This document shows positions 1 through 9,017 of a stretch of 64,000 bases of DNA, piece by piece. The notes below the pieces were generated by a model. It did not search any database. It was not told where the DNA came from and saw only the letters and a program-made list of their open reading frames with translations. The DNA is from Dankookia rubra (GTDB taxonomy: Bacteria; Pseudomonadota; Alphaproteobacteria; Acetobacterales; Acetobacteraceae). The stretch is taken from assembly GCF_004355005.1 (NCBI RefSeq), contig NZ_SMSJ01000021.1, positions 23,119-87,118 of the forward strand, written 5' to 3'. Position 1 is the stretch's first letter; each line of letters opens with the position of its first letter. The translations under genes were made by a program, and so were the position numbers.

Positions 1-810
1 GACGAATGCCTGCGGATGAACGAGGAGGACCATTCGGTCCATCGCCGCTTCCGCAACCCCTCGGGCTTCTCGAACGGCAATACCTTCGACCGCGAGGGAC
101 GGCAGATCGCCTGCCGCCACTTTCACCGCGACGTGGTGCGCTACGAGCCGGACGGCAAGCTGACCGTGCTGGCGGCGCGCGGCCCGGACGGCGCCTTCAA
201 CGCGCCGAACGACGCCGTTGTGAACCCGGCCGACGGCGCGATCTGGTTCACCGATCCAGGCTACGGCGCGCTGATGAACTACGAGGGCAACCGGGTGCCG
301 GAGGCCGCCAGCAGCCCCCGCCCCTTCATCAAGGAGGCGGTCTACCGGATCGATGCGCAGTCCGGCCAGGTCACCAAGGTGACCGACCAGCCCTTCAAGC
401 CGAACGGGCTCTGCTTCTCGCCCGACTACAAGAAGCTCTATGTCGCCGACAGCGGCACGAGCCACTATCCGGACGCCAAGAACGTCATCTGGGCTTTCGA
501 CGTGGACGGCCAGAAGCTCGGCACCGGCAAGCCGCAGTTCAACATGGAGATGGACGGGAAGTCCGGCTTCGGCGACGGCGTGCGTTGCGACGAAGCGGGC
601 AACCTTTGGGTCGGTGCCGGCTGGGTGGGCGCGGGCTATGACGGGGTGCATGTCTTCGCCCCCGACGGCGCCCGCATCGGGCTGATCAAGCTGCCGGAGA
701 TCTGCGCCAACCTCTGCTTCGGCGGCACCCGGCGCAACCAGCTGCTGATGACGGCGAGCCAGTCGATCTACCTGCTGCCGGTCGAGACCCGCGGCGCGCA
801 TTTCTGCTGA
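1..810 (+). CDS. SMP-30/gluconolactonase/LRE family protein, 5' end cut off
   Basis: The reading frame is open from base 1, so the true start lies upstream. The remaining 269 codons hold most of a six-bladed beta-propeller of the SMP-30/gluconolactonase family. Blade motifs are FSNGNTFDREGR, APNDAVVNPADG, IWFTDPGYG, KPNGLCFSPD and SGFGDGVRCDEAGNLWV. In this family the Asn of PND, the Asn of PNGL and the Asp of GDGVRCD bind a divalent metal, and all three are present; the first Glu ligand would be upstream. Likely reaction: hydrolysis of a sugar lactone, substrate unknown. ATG codons at 16 and 31 are unlikely starts because propeller sequence is already under way. No linked gene is visible. 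Confidence 0.85.
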   Translation, partial: DECLRMNEEDHSVHRRFRNPSGFSNGNTFDREGRQIACRHFHRDVVRYEPDGKLTVLAARGPDGAFNAPNDAVVNPADGAIWFTDPGYGALMNYEGNRVPEAASSPRPFIKEAVYRIDAQSGQVTKVTDQPFKPNGLCFSPDYKKLYVADSGTSHYPDAKNVIWAFDVDGQKLGTGKPQFNMEMDGKSGFGDGVRCDEAGNLWVGAGWVGAGYDGVHVFAPDGARIGLIKLPEICANLCFGGTRRNQLLMTASQSIYLLPVETRGAHFC

Positions 811-1089
811 CCGTCGGCGCGGAGCGCGGACGGGCGTGCAGGCCCGGGCGCGCTGTTCCGCGGATCGCGGACGGGTGCGCAAGCCTGGATGCGCGGATCC
901 GCGTCCCGGCCTGAACTCGGGCCGGCGCTGTGGCCCGGACCGCGGGAGGGCGTGAGCGCCCAAACGCGCGAATCTGCCCTGAAGACGATGACCTACAGCG
1001 ATGCGGCGTTCACCTTTGAACGCAGACCGCCGTAGGTCGCGGCGGCGCCGCGTCCAACTCCGGACGCCGGCCGCCGTCGCCCGGCCGGT

Positions 1090-4000
1090 TCAATGCAGCG
1101 TCGGCTCCGGCCCGACCGCGGGCGGCGACCACACCGCCGCCGCCGCGGACGCGGGCGGCGGCACGCGCAGCAGCCTGGCCAGCCACTCCAGTGCCTCGGC
1201 CTCCGCCGCGCGCAGCCCGATCCGCGCGGCGAGGATCGCCGCGGCCCGCAATTGGGCCGCGGCCTCGGAGGCCTGCCCAGCCAGGACCAGCGCGCGGGCG
1301 AGCGCCAGCTGGGCCTGCACCTGGGTCGGCCGGAAGCCGAGCGCCGCGGCTTCCTCGGTGGTGCGGCGGGCAAGGTCGCAGGCCCCGATGATGTCGCGCT
1401 GCGGCCCTTCCGCCATGGCTCGCGCCAGGGCCGGGTTGCAGAGCAGCCGCTTGCCGCGATGGCCGTTGCGGTCGGCCCGCTCGCAGCCCGCGAGCAGCAG
1501 GTCCGCGGCGTCGGTGAAGCGGCCGGCCCGGACATAGGCACGGCCGAGCACATAGGCCATGTAGGGCACGTGGTAGTCGAGGCCATCGGCCCGGGCGCCG
1601 CGCAGCGCGCGCTCCAGCAGGTCGATCGAGGCGGTGACCCGGCCGTCCTGCAGCAGCAGGTCGCCCTCGTACATGCTGACCAGCAGCCGGTCGAAGGCCT
1701 GGCCATGCCGGCCGGCGATGCCGCGGGCCTCCTCGATCGCCAGGAACCCGGCGTCGACCGCGCCGGTCTCGCCGCGGAACTGCGCCAGGAAGCAGAAATG
1801 CACCACGGCCGGCAGCACGAAGGTGGCGGCGCTGCGGCGCTGCCCGGCCTCGCTCCGCGCATGCGGCAGGGTCTGCTCCAGCACCCGCAGCCCCTCGGCC
1901 AGGTCGCCGGCATACCACATCGCCTGCCCCAGCCCGAAGGCGGCGCTGACGATGCCGACGGGATCCACGGCGGCCAGCATGATGTCGAGCGCCTGGCGGC
2001 TGAGCTCCTTGGCGCGCGCCAGGTCGCCGCCATGCGCCAGCGCGGTCGAGCGGTTGATGTAGACGCGGGCGAGCGTCAGCGCATCGCCGGCCTGCCCGGC
2101 CAGCACGTCGGCCTCGTGCAGGTAGTCCTGCACCCGGGCGAGGTCGTTGGCGGCGCCGAGCACGAAGCGAAGCCGCAGCCGCACGTCGATCCCGAGCCCG
2201 ACCCGCTCGGCGGTCACCGGCTGCTTCTGCAGCGCGGCGAGGACGGCTTCCAGGTGGACCCGCGCCTCGGTCCAGGCCGAACGCCGGGTGGCGCGCTCGC
2301 CCGCCTCCATCGAGTAGCGCACCGCCTCCGGCCATGCCTCGGCGGCGATGGCATGGCGGGCCAGGTCCTCGATGCTCGCCTCGTCCGGCGTGGTCTCGAG
2401 CACGCGCAGGATGCGCGCATGCAGCCCGCGGCGGTCGCTCCGCAGCAGGCTGTCATGCGCCATCGCCTGGATCAGCACATGGGAGAAGCGGTAGCGCGGC
2501 CCGGTCGGCAGGCCGAGCTCCGCCAGGAAGCCGCCGATGCCGAGCACCTCGATCCCGCGCGCCAGCACCGCGGCCGGAACATCGAGGATGGCGCCGAGCA
2601 GGGCCGGCGCGAATTGCCGGCCGACCACCGCGGCGACCTGCAGGATCCGCCGGTGCACCGGCAGCAGGCGGTCGATACGGGAGGCGACGATGGCCTGGAC
2701 CGAGCCGGGAATCTCGAGATCGGCGGGCGGCGGCGCGCCTTCCGCGAGCACCCCGGTCTCGTGCAGGGCGCGGGCGAATTCCTCGAGGAAGAAGGGCGTC
2801 CCGCCGGCGCGGGCGACGATCTGCGCGCGCAGCGGCGCCAGCGCCGCCCCGGGGCCGATCAGCTCGCATAGCATCGCCTCGGCCTGGTCGTCGCTCAGCG
2901 TCCAGAGCTCGATCTCGGCGCGCGGCGCGGCCGGGTCGGCGGACCAGCCGGGCCGCCGCTCCGGCCGGGTGGTCAGCAGCAGCAGGACGGGGTGCCGCTG
3001 CAGCCCGTCGAGCAACTCCTCCACCAGCTCGACGCTCGAGGCGTCGAGCCAGTGGTAGTCCTCGATGACGATGACCAGCGGCTGCCGCGCGGCCTGGCGC
3101 CGCAGCACGCCGACCAGCGCGGCCAGCAGCTGGCGGCGGCGCTGGGAAGGATCGGTCGGGTCGAGGTCGGGCCCGCCGGCATCGCTGTCGAGGTATCGCA
3201 GCAGCGGCGCGCCATCGATCGCTGCATCCGGCATCAGCGCGGCGAGCCGGGCCGGCAGCCGGGCGGCGATCTCCGCCACCGGGTCGCCCGGCGCGCAGCC
3301 GACGATCTCGCGCAGCAACGCGGTGACGAGGAGGTAGGGCACCGCGAGGGAGTGGACGGTGGTCTCGACCCGCATCACCCGCCAGCCGGCCAGAACCGGG
3401 GCGCCGAGGAAATCATGCACCAGGCGCGACTTGCCCATGCCGGCATCGGCGACCAGCGCGACCGCCTGCGCCGCCGCCTGCTCCCCGCCCCCCGCCGCCC
3501 GCCGCAGCGCCTGGCCGAGCAGCGCGAGTTCCTGCTGCCGGCCGACCAGCGTGGTCAGTGCCCGGCTGCCGGAGCGGACCAGCCAGGAGGAACGGTTCGC
3601 CACGCCGAGCAGGCGGTAGAGCCCGAGCGGCTCGGCCAGGCCGCGCAGCGGCACCTTGCCGAGCGGCACGAGCTGGGCGGAGCCGGCGACCAGCACCGCG
3701 GTCTGCTGCGCCAGCAGGGCGGTGTTCGGCTCGGCCTGGTGTTCGATGCGGGAGGCGATGTGCGCGGTCAGCCCCCAGACGCCCATCCCCTCGGCATCGC
3801 CGTCCTGCCTGCCCGGCCGCAGGATCACCGGCCCGCTGCAGATGCCGATGCGGACCGGCAGCGCCCGGCCGCCGACATCGCGTGCACCCTCGATGATCGC
3901 CAGTGCGGCGAAGCAGGCGCGCACCGCATGGTCCTCGGCGGCGACCGGCGCGCCGAACATGGCCATCAGCCCGTCACCCATCCGCACTGCCACGGTGCCA

Positions 4001-4344
4001 CCGCAGCGCGCCACCGCCTCGGCCATCATGTCGAGCGCGAGGCCGAGCGAGACGCTCGCATCCTCGGCGTCCATCGCGGCGATCAGGCCGGTGGAATCGC
4101 AGAGGTCGGCGAAGAGAATGGTCGCGTGCTTGTACTGCGCGTCGCGGTCGCGCGGCGGGAGGCCGGCCGGCGGGGCCGCCGTCCCCGGCGCGGCGAAGCC
4201 GGCGCCGCAATGCGTGCAGAACCTCGCCACCACGCGGTTCGCCGTCCGGCAGGCCGGACAGGGCTTTTCCAGCGGCGCGCCGCAATGGTCGCAGAACCGC
4301 CCGGAGGCGGCAGGCGCGTCGCAGTGGAGGCAGGTGGGGTACAT
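1090..4344 (-). CDS. Double zinc ribbon, class III nucleotide cyclase, AAA ATPase and TPR protein
   Basis: The product is 1084 residues. Residues 5-46 hold four CxxC pairs (CLHC, CDHC, CPAC, CTHC), a double zinc ribbon. Residues 73-245 are a class III cyclase homology domain with metal-ligand candidates Asp80 (FADLC) and Asp124 (RMGDG). The usual transition-state Asn is His195 (TAHIASR), so activity may differ or be lost. A P-loop DAGMGKS lies at 300-306, followed by an AAA/STAND-like ATPase and, from about residue 600, helical TPR-type repeats to the end. The architecture is common in soil alphaproteobacteria as 'adenylate/guanylate cyclase with AAA and TPR'; its role is usually unknown. I chose ATG 4344, directly before the first zinc ribbon; the upstream extension looks non-coding. 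It follows the Cys-rich gene by 29 bp, probably in one operon. Confidence 0.85.
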   Translation of the reverse strand: MYPTCLHCDAPAASGRFCDHCGAPLEKPCPACRTANRVVARFCTHCGAGFAAPGTAAPPAGLPPRDRDAQYKHATILFADLCDSTGLIAAMDAEDASVSLGLALDMMAEAVARCGGTVAVRMGDGLMAMFGAPVAAEDHAVRACFAALAIIEGARDVGGRALPVRIGICSGPVILRPGRQDGDAEGMGVWGLTAHIASRIEHQAEPNTALLAQQTAVLVAGSAQLVPLGKVPLRGLAEPLGLYRLLGVANRSSWLVRSGSRALTTLVGRQQELALLGQALRRAAGGGEQAAAQAVALVADAGMGKSRLVHDFLGAPVLAGWRVMRVETTVHSLAVPYLLVTALLREIVGCAPGDPVAEIAARLPARLAALMPDAAIDGAPLLRYLDSDAGGPDLDPTDPSQRRRQLLAALVGVLRRQAARQPLVIVIEDYHWLDASSVELVEELLDGLQRHPVLLLLTTRPERRPGWSADPAAPRAEIELWTLSDDQAEAMLCELIGPGAALAPLRAQIVARAGGTPFFLEEFARALHETGVLAEGAPPPADLEIPGSVQAIVASRIDRLLPVHRRILQVAAVVGRQFAPALLGAILDVPAAVLARGIEVLGIGGFLAELGLPTGPRYRFSHVLIQAMAHDSLLRSDRRGLHARILRVLETTPDEASIEDLARHAIAAEAWPEAVRYSMEAGERATRRSAWTEARVHLEAVLAALQKQPVTAERVGLGIDVRLRLRFVLGAANDLARVQDYLHEADVLAGQAGDALTLARVYINRSTALAHGGDLARAKELSRQALDIMLAAVDPVGIVSAAFGLGQAMWYAGDLAEGLRVLEQTLPHARSEAGQRRSAATFVLPAVVHFCFLAQFRGETGAVDAGFLAIEEARGIAGRHGQAFDRLLVSMYEGDLLLQDGRVTASIDLLERALRGARADGLDYHVPYMAYVLGRAYVRAGRFTDAADLLLAGCERADRNGHRGKRLLCNPALARAMAEGPQRDIIGACDLARRTTEEAAALGFRPTQVQAQLALARALVLAGQASEAAAQLRAAAILAARIGLRAAEAEALEWLARLLRVPPPASAAAAVWSPPAVGPEPTLH

Positions 4345-4373
4345 GCGCGACCTGCGCTGGCCGGACCGGTCGC

Positions 4374-4859
4374 TCAGACCGATGGATTGTAGTGCACGTG
4401 CGGGCAGGTGTGGCAGGCCTCGGGGCCGAGCTGCACCCACCAACGGCAGGCGGCACGGATCCCGCAGCGCGGGACCGCGGCGCCGGGCTCGCGCGGCTCG
4501 ACGAAACCGGCAACGGCCTCCTGCATCCGGCCGATCAGCGAGCAGGCCGCATCCTTCCAGTGCGCGCAATGCCGCTCGGCGCAGGGCCCGGCCAGCCGGA
4601 ACCGCGCCTCGGGCGTCCCGCCGATCCGCGCCCGCATCCCCGGGGTGAGCGGAATGGGAGTCGGCAGGTTGGCGACGACGCCGCCCTCCCCCACCACCCC
4701 GATGATCACCGGCGCGTTGCGCGGGTCGCCGCTGACGCTCGGGCAAAGCGTCGCCCCGGCCGCCATCCGCGGCGGCCGGGGTGCCGGCGCCGCGGCCGGC
4801 CGTGCCCCCTCATCCCGGCGGGAGGCCGCGGAGGCGGCGGCGCCAGGGCGGGCGGTCAC
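4374..4859 (-). CDS. Cys-rich protein of unknown function
   Basis: The product is 161 residues, from a GTG start whose bases overlap the TGA of the upstream gene (GTGA), which implies translational coupling. After a low-complexity Ala/Arg/Pro start the body begins at CPSVSGDPRN, with LPTPIPLT in the middle. A dense cysteine set follows: CAERHCAHW, CSLI, CGIRAACRWW and ACHTCPHV. The spacing C-x4-C-x2-W, C-x4-C-R-W and C-x2-C-P suggests a metal or Fe-S site; this is inference. The segment order resembles small uncharacterised proteins I recall from other bacteria, but I cannot name the family. It lies between the Pro/Lys-tailed gene and the cyclase-ATPase gene. Confidence 0.7.
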   Translation of the reverse strand: MTARPGAAASAASRRDEGARPAAAPAPRPPRMAAGATLCPSVSGDPRNAPVIIGVVGEGGVVANLPTPIPLTPGMRARIGGTPEARFRLAGPCAERHCAHWKDAACSLIGRMQEAVAGFVEPREPGAAVPRCGIRAACRWWVQLGPEACHTCPHVHYNPSV

Positions 4860-5143
4860 GCGGGATCGGCCTTCGGCTTGGGCACGGGTTTCGGCTTCGG
4901 CACGGGCTTCGGCTTCGGCACGGGCTTCGGCTTGGGCGGCGGCGGCGGCGGCGGGCGCTGGCCGTTGTTGTCCGGCAGCATGCTGATGGTGACGACGTTC
5001 GACGCCGCGGAGATCATGGCCAGATGTTCCACGACCGTTTCCTGCACCGCGGCAAGCAGGGCGCGCTGTTCCTCGCCGGTCATCTGTACATACGTAAGAT
5101 CTATGCAGAGGTGACCGCCGGACAATCTGACCTGTCCACCCAT
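4856..5143 (-). CDS. Small protein with Pro/Lys repeat tail, unknown function
   Basis: The product is 95 residues from ATG 5143, preceded by GAGGAG seven bases upstream. The first 55 residues form a compact domain with a helix around MTGEEQRALLAAVQETVVEH. The last 35 residues are PPPPPPP followed by tandem PKPKPV-type units, encoded by an 18-bp DNA repeat. Its stop overlaps the GTG of the Cys-rich gene. It is the first gene of a likely three-gene operon ending with the cyclase-ATPase-TPR protein. I do not recognise the family. The extended basic tail could contact membrane, nucleic acid or a partner, but nothing in the sequence decides this. Confidence 0.65.
   Translation of the reverse strand: MGGQVRLSGGHLCIDLTYVQMTGEEQRALLAAVQETVVEHLAMISAASNVVTISMLPDNNGQRPPPPPPPKPKPVPKPKPVPKPKPVPKPKADPA
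4866..4936. repeat. 18-bp tandem repeat encoding PKPKPV units
   Basis: About four imperfect copies of an 18-bp unit (cttcggcttcggcacggg on the plus strand) sit in the 3' end of the small-protein gene and encode its Pro/Lys tail. Copy number is likely to vary between strains. Confidence 0.7.
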
Positions 5144-5319
5144 GATCCAGCTCCTCGACCTGCGGCCATGCGCCTTTATTAGTGATTCGCGGAAGGAACG
5201 GTACTGGTCACCAATCGCAACTGTCAATTCCGCCGGACCTAGCTTGCGGCCCGGCCGGCGCCGCAAGCCTCGCCGCGGGCCGCCACCGCCGGGCCCCGGC
5301 GAGGCGCCCCGCGACAGGG

Positions 5320-5343
5320 CGGCGGGCGCCGCGGCGCCCGCCG
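5320..5343 (-). terminator. Hairpin terminator after the thiolase gene
   Basis: An 11-bp perfect inverted repeat (arm CGGCGGGCGCC) with a 2-nt centre lies about 20 bp past the thiolase stop. There is no T-tract, as with most hairpins in this window, so termination is an inference. Confidence 0.45.
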
Positions 5344-5363
5344 GTCAGGTCACGGGCGTCGAC

Positions 5364-6539
5364 TCAGGGCCGCTCGACGCAGAGCGCGACGCCCATGCCG
5401 CCGCCGATGCAGAGCGTCGCCAGGCCGCGCTTGGCATTGCGCTTCTGCATCTCGAACAGCAGCGTGTTCAGCACCCGGGCGCCCGAGGCGCCGATGGGGT
5501 GGCCGAGCGCGATCGCGCCGCCATTGACGTTCACCTTGGCCGGATCCCAGCCGAGGTCCTTGTTCACCGCGCAGGCCTGCGCCGCGAAGGCCTCGTTCGC
5601 CTCGATCAGGTCGAGCGTGTCGATCGACCAGCCGGCCTTCTGCAGCGCCTTCCGCGAGGCCGGGATCGGGCCGGTGCCCATGATGGAGGGATCGACGCCG
5701 GCGGTGGCCCAGGAGACGATCCGCGCCATCGGCGTGACGCCGCGCTTGCGCGCCTCCTCGGCCGACATCACCACGGCGACGGCGGCGCCGTCGTTGATGC
5801 CGGAAGCATTGCCCGCGGTCACCGTGCCGGTCTTGCTGAAGGCCGGGCGGAGCTTCGCCAGCACGTCGTAGTCGGTCGAGGGCTTCGGATACTCGTCATC
5901 CGAGATCACCACGTCGCCCTTGCGGCCTTTGACCGTGACCGGCGCGATCTCGTCCTTGAAGCGGCCGGCCTTCATGGCCTCGCCCGCCTTCCGCTGGCTG
6001 GCGGCGGCGAACTCGTCCTGCTGTTCCCGCGTGATCTGGTACTTCTCGGCGACGTTCTCGGCCGTCGTGCCCATGTGGTAGCCGTGGAAAGCGTCCCAGA
6101 GGCCGTCCTTGATCATGGTGTCGACCATGGCGAGGTCGCCCATCTTCTGCCCGGCGCGAAGCTGCGCGGCATGCGGCGCCTGGGTCATGCTCTCCTGGCC
6201 GCCGGCGACCACGATCGCGGCGTCGCCGCTGCTGATCTGCTGGGCGGCGAGCGCCACGGCGCGGAGGCCGGAGCCGCAGAGCTGGTTGATGCCGAAGGCC
6301 GTGGCACCGGCCGGGATGCCGGCATTGATGGCGGCCTGGCGGGCCGGGTTCTGGCCGGCGCCGGCGGTCAGGATCTGGCCCATGATGACCTCGTCCACTT
6401 CGTCCGGCTTCACCCCGGCCCGTTCCAGCGCGGCCTGGATGGCGACGGTGCCGAGCGCATGCGCCGACAGGGAGGCGAAAGCGCCGTTGAAGCTGCCGAC
6501 GGGTGTACGGGCCGCTGAGGCGATGACGATCTCGGTCAA
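5364..6539 (-). CDS. phaA: Acetyl-CoA C-acetyltransferase (beta-ketothiolase)
   Basis: A 391-residue thiolase that condenses two acetyl-CoA to acetoacetyl-CoA, the first step of polyhydroxybutyrate synthesis, or acts in reverse in degradation. The acyl-accepting Cys88 is in [11 protein letters not shown], the catalytic His347 in [11 protein letters not shown], and the second Cys377 in [11 protein letters not shown]. Length matches the family. I chose the TTG at 6539 because it gives the family-typical [13 protein letters not shown] and has GGTGGGAG upstream; an ATG at 6572 would add 11 unusual residues. It lies 55 bp after the PHA synthase-like gene on the same strand, which supports a role in PHA metabolism, though atoB-like roles are possible. 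Confidence 0.93.
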   Translation of the reverse strand: MTEIVIASAARTPVGSFNGAFASLSAHALGTVAIQAALERAGVKPDEVDEVIMGQILTAGAGQNPARQAAINAGIPAGATAFGINQLCGSGLRAVALAAQQISSGDAAIVVAGGQESMTQAPHAAQLRAGQKMGDLAMVDTMIKDGLWDAFHGYHMGTTAENVAEKYQITREQQDEFAAASQRKAGEAMKAGRFKDEIAPVTVKGRKGDVVISDDEYPKPSTDYDVLAKLRPAFSKTGTVTAGNASGINDGAAVAVVMSAEEARKRGVTPMARIVSWATAGVDPSIMGTGPIPASRKALQKAGWSIDTLDLIEANEAFAAQACAVNKDLGWDPAKVNVNGGAIALGHPIGASGARVLNTLLFEMQKRNAKRGLATLCIGGGMGVALCVERP

Positions 6540-6594
6540 GACTGGTTCTCCCACCCTGATGTTGCGCCGCACATTGGACCGGCGCCGCCTTTCC

Positions 6595-7764
6595 CTACAA
6601 GCCCAGGGGACCAGGCAACGCCTTGATCCAGGTCAGGAGGGGACGCCAGAGCTGCGCCTCCGCCCCGCTCCCGGCGACCATGCCGACATGGCCGGCCGCG
6701 GCATGGTGCACATGGGCGCCGGGCATCGCCGCTGCCAGGGCCAGCGCCGAGGCGGGCGGGACGATACGGTCGCGGGCGGGGATCGCCAGGAAGGCCGGCA
6801 GCCGCAGCGCCTGCGGCGCCACCACCTCCCCGGCGATGCGCCATTCGCCGCGCATCGGGGTATTCGCCCCGTACCAGCCGGACAGCGCCTCGCGCGCCAC
6901 CGCCGCCGCCAGCGGGATCCCGTCGTTCAGCCAGTCCTCGAGCGCCACGAAGCGGCGGGCCTGCGGGCTGTCCGGGTCCAGCCGGGCGAAGGCGCGGTAT
7001 TTCTCGCCGATGCCGGCCGGGTCGTGCGCCGCGAAGAGAGCCTGCAGCGCATCCACCGGCAGGGTGCCGGTCGCCCGCAGCAGCGGCTCCAGCAGCGGCA
7101 GGGTGGCCGCCAGGCCGCGGGCGCGCGCCGCGTCCTCGGCCCAGAAGTCCCAAGGGGTGGCCAGCAGCGCCAGGCCGCGCAGCAGGCCGGGCCGGCGTTG
7201 CGCCAGAGCGAGGGCCAGCATCCCGCCCAGGCAATAGCCGGCCAGCACGACCGGTCCTCCGGCGCAGCCGATGGCGGCAGCCAGGGCACGCTCCAGCCGC
7301 CCGGCGACGTAGTCGGTCAGCGAGAAGCCGCGCTCCGCCGCGCCCGGCGCGCCCCAATCCAGCAGCAGCGGCCGCACCCCCGCCGCGGCCAGGTGCCGCA
7401 GCATCGAGGCGCCGGGCAGCAGGTCCAGCACCTCCGCGCGATTGACCAGGGAGGGGATGACGAGGATCACCGGCGCGCCGGGCGGCCCGCCATGGTCGAG
7501 CAGCCGGCTGCCGCCCTCGGTCCAGACCGCCGGCTGCGGCGGCATGTCGCGGCGGAAGGGATGCCGGCGATAGGCCAGGATGCCTTGCAGCAGGGCCGCC
7601 TCGCTGGCCCGCAGGCGGCGCTCCACCGCGGCGGCGAAGGCTTCAGGCGGATGGTTGCCGGCGGCGAGGGCGGCGGCGATCCGCGCCGCTTCCCGCCGCC
7701 CCGCGTTCGAGCGCGGCGAGCCGCCGCTCCAGCTCGTCGATCCGGGCGCGCAGCCGGGCGGCAT
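6595..7764 (-). CDS. Class III-like poly(3-hydroxyalkanoate) synthase (PhaC-like alpha/beta hydrolase)
   Basis: An alpha/beta hydrolase of 389 residues from ATG 7764. The nucleophile box is GYCLGG with Cys178, matching the GxCxGG box of PHA synthases rather than a serine lipase box. Asp332 (ARDRIVPP) and His359 (AAGHVGMV) complete a triad. LLLDWGAP followed by LTDYV resembles the LIDWGYP...LDDYI segment of class III PhaC, and the size fits class III (about 355) rather than class I (about 590). The start is uncertain: ATG 7764 makes the gene overlap the PhaE-like gene by 122 bp, while a GTG at 7623 would remove the overlap. Its neighbours, thiolase and phaR, support the PHA call. A depolymerase-like role is the main alternative. 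Confidence 0.72.
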   Translation of the reverse strand: MPPGCAPGSTSWSGGSPRSNAGRREAARIAAALAAGNHPPEAFAAAVERRLRASEAALLQGILAYRRHPFRRDMPPQPAVWTEGGSRLLDHGGPPGAPVILVIPSLVNRAEVLDLLPGASMLRHLAAAGVRPLLLDWGAPGAAERGFSLTDYVAGRLERALAAAIGCAGGPVVLAGYCLGGMLALALAQRRPGLLRGLALLATPWDFWAEDAARARGLAATLPLLEPLLRATGTLPVDALQALFAAHDPAGIGEKYRAFARLDPDSPQARRFVALEDWLNDGIPLAAAVAREALSGWYGANTPMRGEWRIAGEVVAPQALRLPAFLAIPARDRIVPPASALALAAAMPGAHVHHAAAGHVGMVAGSGAEAQLWRPLLTWIKALPGPLGL

Positions 7765-8233
7765 CCGCGCCGCCCAGCGGGTCGCCAGCGCCAGGGCCAG
7801 GTGAAGCGGGAGCGGACGCGGTCCCCGTCGGCGCGACGTCCCGTCCGGTGCGACCTTGCTCATGCGATGAGAGCCCGCCGAGGGCGCGGTGCCAGGCCGC
7901 GGCGAGGTCGAATGCCTGTCGCCAGGCGGCCGCGACCTCTGGATCGGCGGCAAGGCCGGCCAGCTCGCTCTGCCAGAGCGCGATCCACGCCTCCGCCAGG
8001 TCGTCCAGCCCCGGCGCGTCCCGCGGGGACCGGTCGCATTCGGGTCCGCATGCCTCGTCCTCAGAGCCAGTCTGCTTGGGGTCGGTAGGCCTGGAGCCGG
8101 TCAAGCGCCTCTCCTGTTCGCCGCTCGCGCGATCGTTGTCCAGCGTCCCGAAGGCGTCCAGCGGTCTCGCAACGATATGCTGCCGGGTCTTGGTGCGCTG
8201 CGGAATTCCCTCTAACGCAGGTGCGGGATGCAC
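7643..8233 (-). CDS. PhaE-like subunit of a class III-type PHA synthase
   Basis: The frame allows up to 196 residues from GTG 8233. The recognisable part is helical: LAEAWIALWQSELAGL, then a region rich in Ala and Trp (AAAWHRAL), then a heptad-like [16 protein letters not shown]. This resembles the non-catalytic PhaE partner of class III synthases but is about half its usual length. The last 20 residues (Arg/Pro-rich) look like out-of-frame sequence, and the downstream PhaC-like frame becomes protein-like at the same point, near base 7705. Real overlap, a fusion split by a frameshift, or a sequencing error are all possible. The start could also be further downstream, since the first 60 residues are weak. 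It is divergent from phaR. Confidence 0.55.
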   Translation of the reverse strand: MHPAPALEGIPQRTKTRQHIVARPLDAFGTLDNDRASGEQERRLTGSRPTDPKQTGSEDEACGPECDRSPRDAPGLDDLAEAWIALWQSELAGLAADPEVAAAWRQAFDLAAAWHRALGGLSSHEQGRTGRDVAPTGTASAPASPGPGAGDPLGGADAARLRARIDELERRLAALERGAAGSGADRRRPRRRQPSA

Positions 8234-8306
8234 GTGCTAGTCTGGGCTCAGCACCCCTTGCCTACCGGCGCCGTGCCGCCGCGACGAATGAAGGACAGGA
8301 GCCGCC

Positions 8307-8909
8307 ATGGCCGAGAACGCCGCACGTGCCGAAACCACGGGCGAACCCCCCTTGCAACCCGTAGTGGTCAAGAAATACGCCAATCGTCGCCTCTACAACA
8401 CCGAATCTTCCAGCTACGTGACGCTCGAGGACCTCGCCAACATGGTCCGGCAGGGGCGTGACTTCATCGTCTTCGATGCCAAGTCGGGGGAGGACATCAC
8501 CCGCTCGGTGCTGACCCAGATCATCGTCGAGGAGGAATCGAAAGGCCGCAGCCTGCTGCCGGAGAGCTTCCTTCGCCAGCTGATCGGCTTCTACGGCGAC
8601 AGCCTGCAGAGCGTGCTGCCGCGCTACCTGGAATTCGCCATGGCCGGCTTCGCCCGGCAGCAGGAGCAGATGCGCCGCTCGGTGGAACAGGCCATGGGCG
8701 GCTTCATGCCCTTCGGCGGGATCCCGGGCCTCGAGGAGGTCGGCAAGCAGAACATGGCGATGCTCGAGCGCGCCATGAGCCTGTTCGCTCCCTTCCGCCC
8801 GCCGGAGACGCCGGCGACCATGGAATCACTGAAGGCGGAGGTGGAATCGCTGCGCCAGCAACTGGCCGAGGCGACCCGAACGAACAATGGTTCCTCGCGC
8901 GAGGCGTGA
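8307..8909 (+). CDS. phaR: Polyhydroxyalkanoate synthesis regulator PhaR
   Basis: The product is 200 residues. VVKKYANRRLYNTESSSYVT at about residues 23-42 is the hallmark of the PhaR/PHB accumulation regulator DNA-binding domain. The segment GEDITRSVLTQIIVEEESKG and the hydrophobic LPESFLRQLIGFYGDSLQ follow, then a coiled C-terminus. PhaR binds both DNA and nascent PHA and represses phasin and phaR promoters until polymer appears. It is transcribed away from the PHA synthase-like genes, and the 73-bp gap is the likely shared control region. AGGAG lies before the ATG. Confidence 0.95.
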   Translation: MAENAARAETTGEPPLQPVVVKKYANRRLYNTESSSYVTLEDLANMVRQGRDFIVFDAKSGEDITRSVLTQIIVEEESKGRSLLPESFLRQLIGFYGDSLQSVLPRYLEFAMAGFARQQEQMRRSVEQAMGGFMPFGGIPGLEEVGKQNMAMLERAMSLFAPFRPPETPATMESLKAEVESLRQQLAEATRTNNGSSREA

Positions 8910-9017
8910 GTTTCCGGGCTCTCGCTTCCATCACGCGTTCGTCACGCGCCGAGGTGGAACGCCCGCCATGCCGCGGCATTCCGTTGGGTGAGATTCTCAA
9001 CGGCAAAGGGCACGGCA

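Noticed and set aside
892-903. Palindrome CGCGGATCCGCG in the gap 811-1089
   Set aside because: A 12-bp GC palindrome is expected by chance at this composition and has no link to a start or stop. The gap otherwise shows nothing.
1093-4392. Long open frames on the plus strand opposite the cyclase-ATPase gene
   Set aside because: They are shadows of the real gene caused by high GC; their translations are low-complexity Arg/Gly/Gln-rich with no motif.
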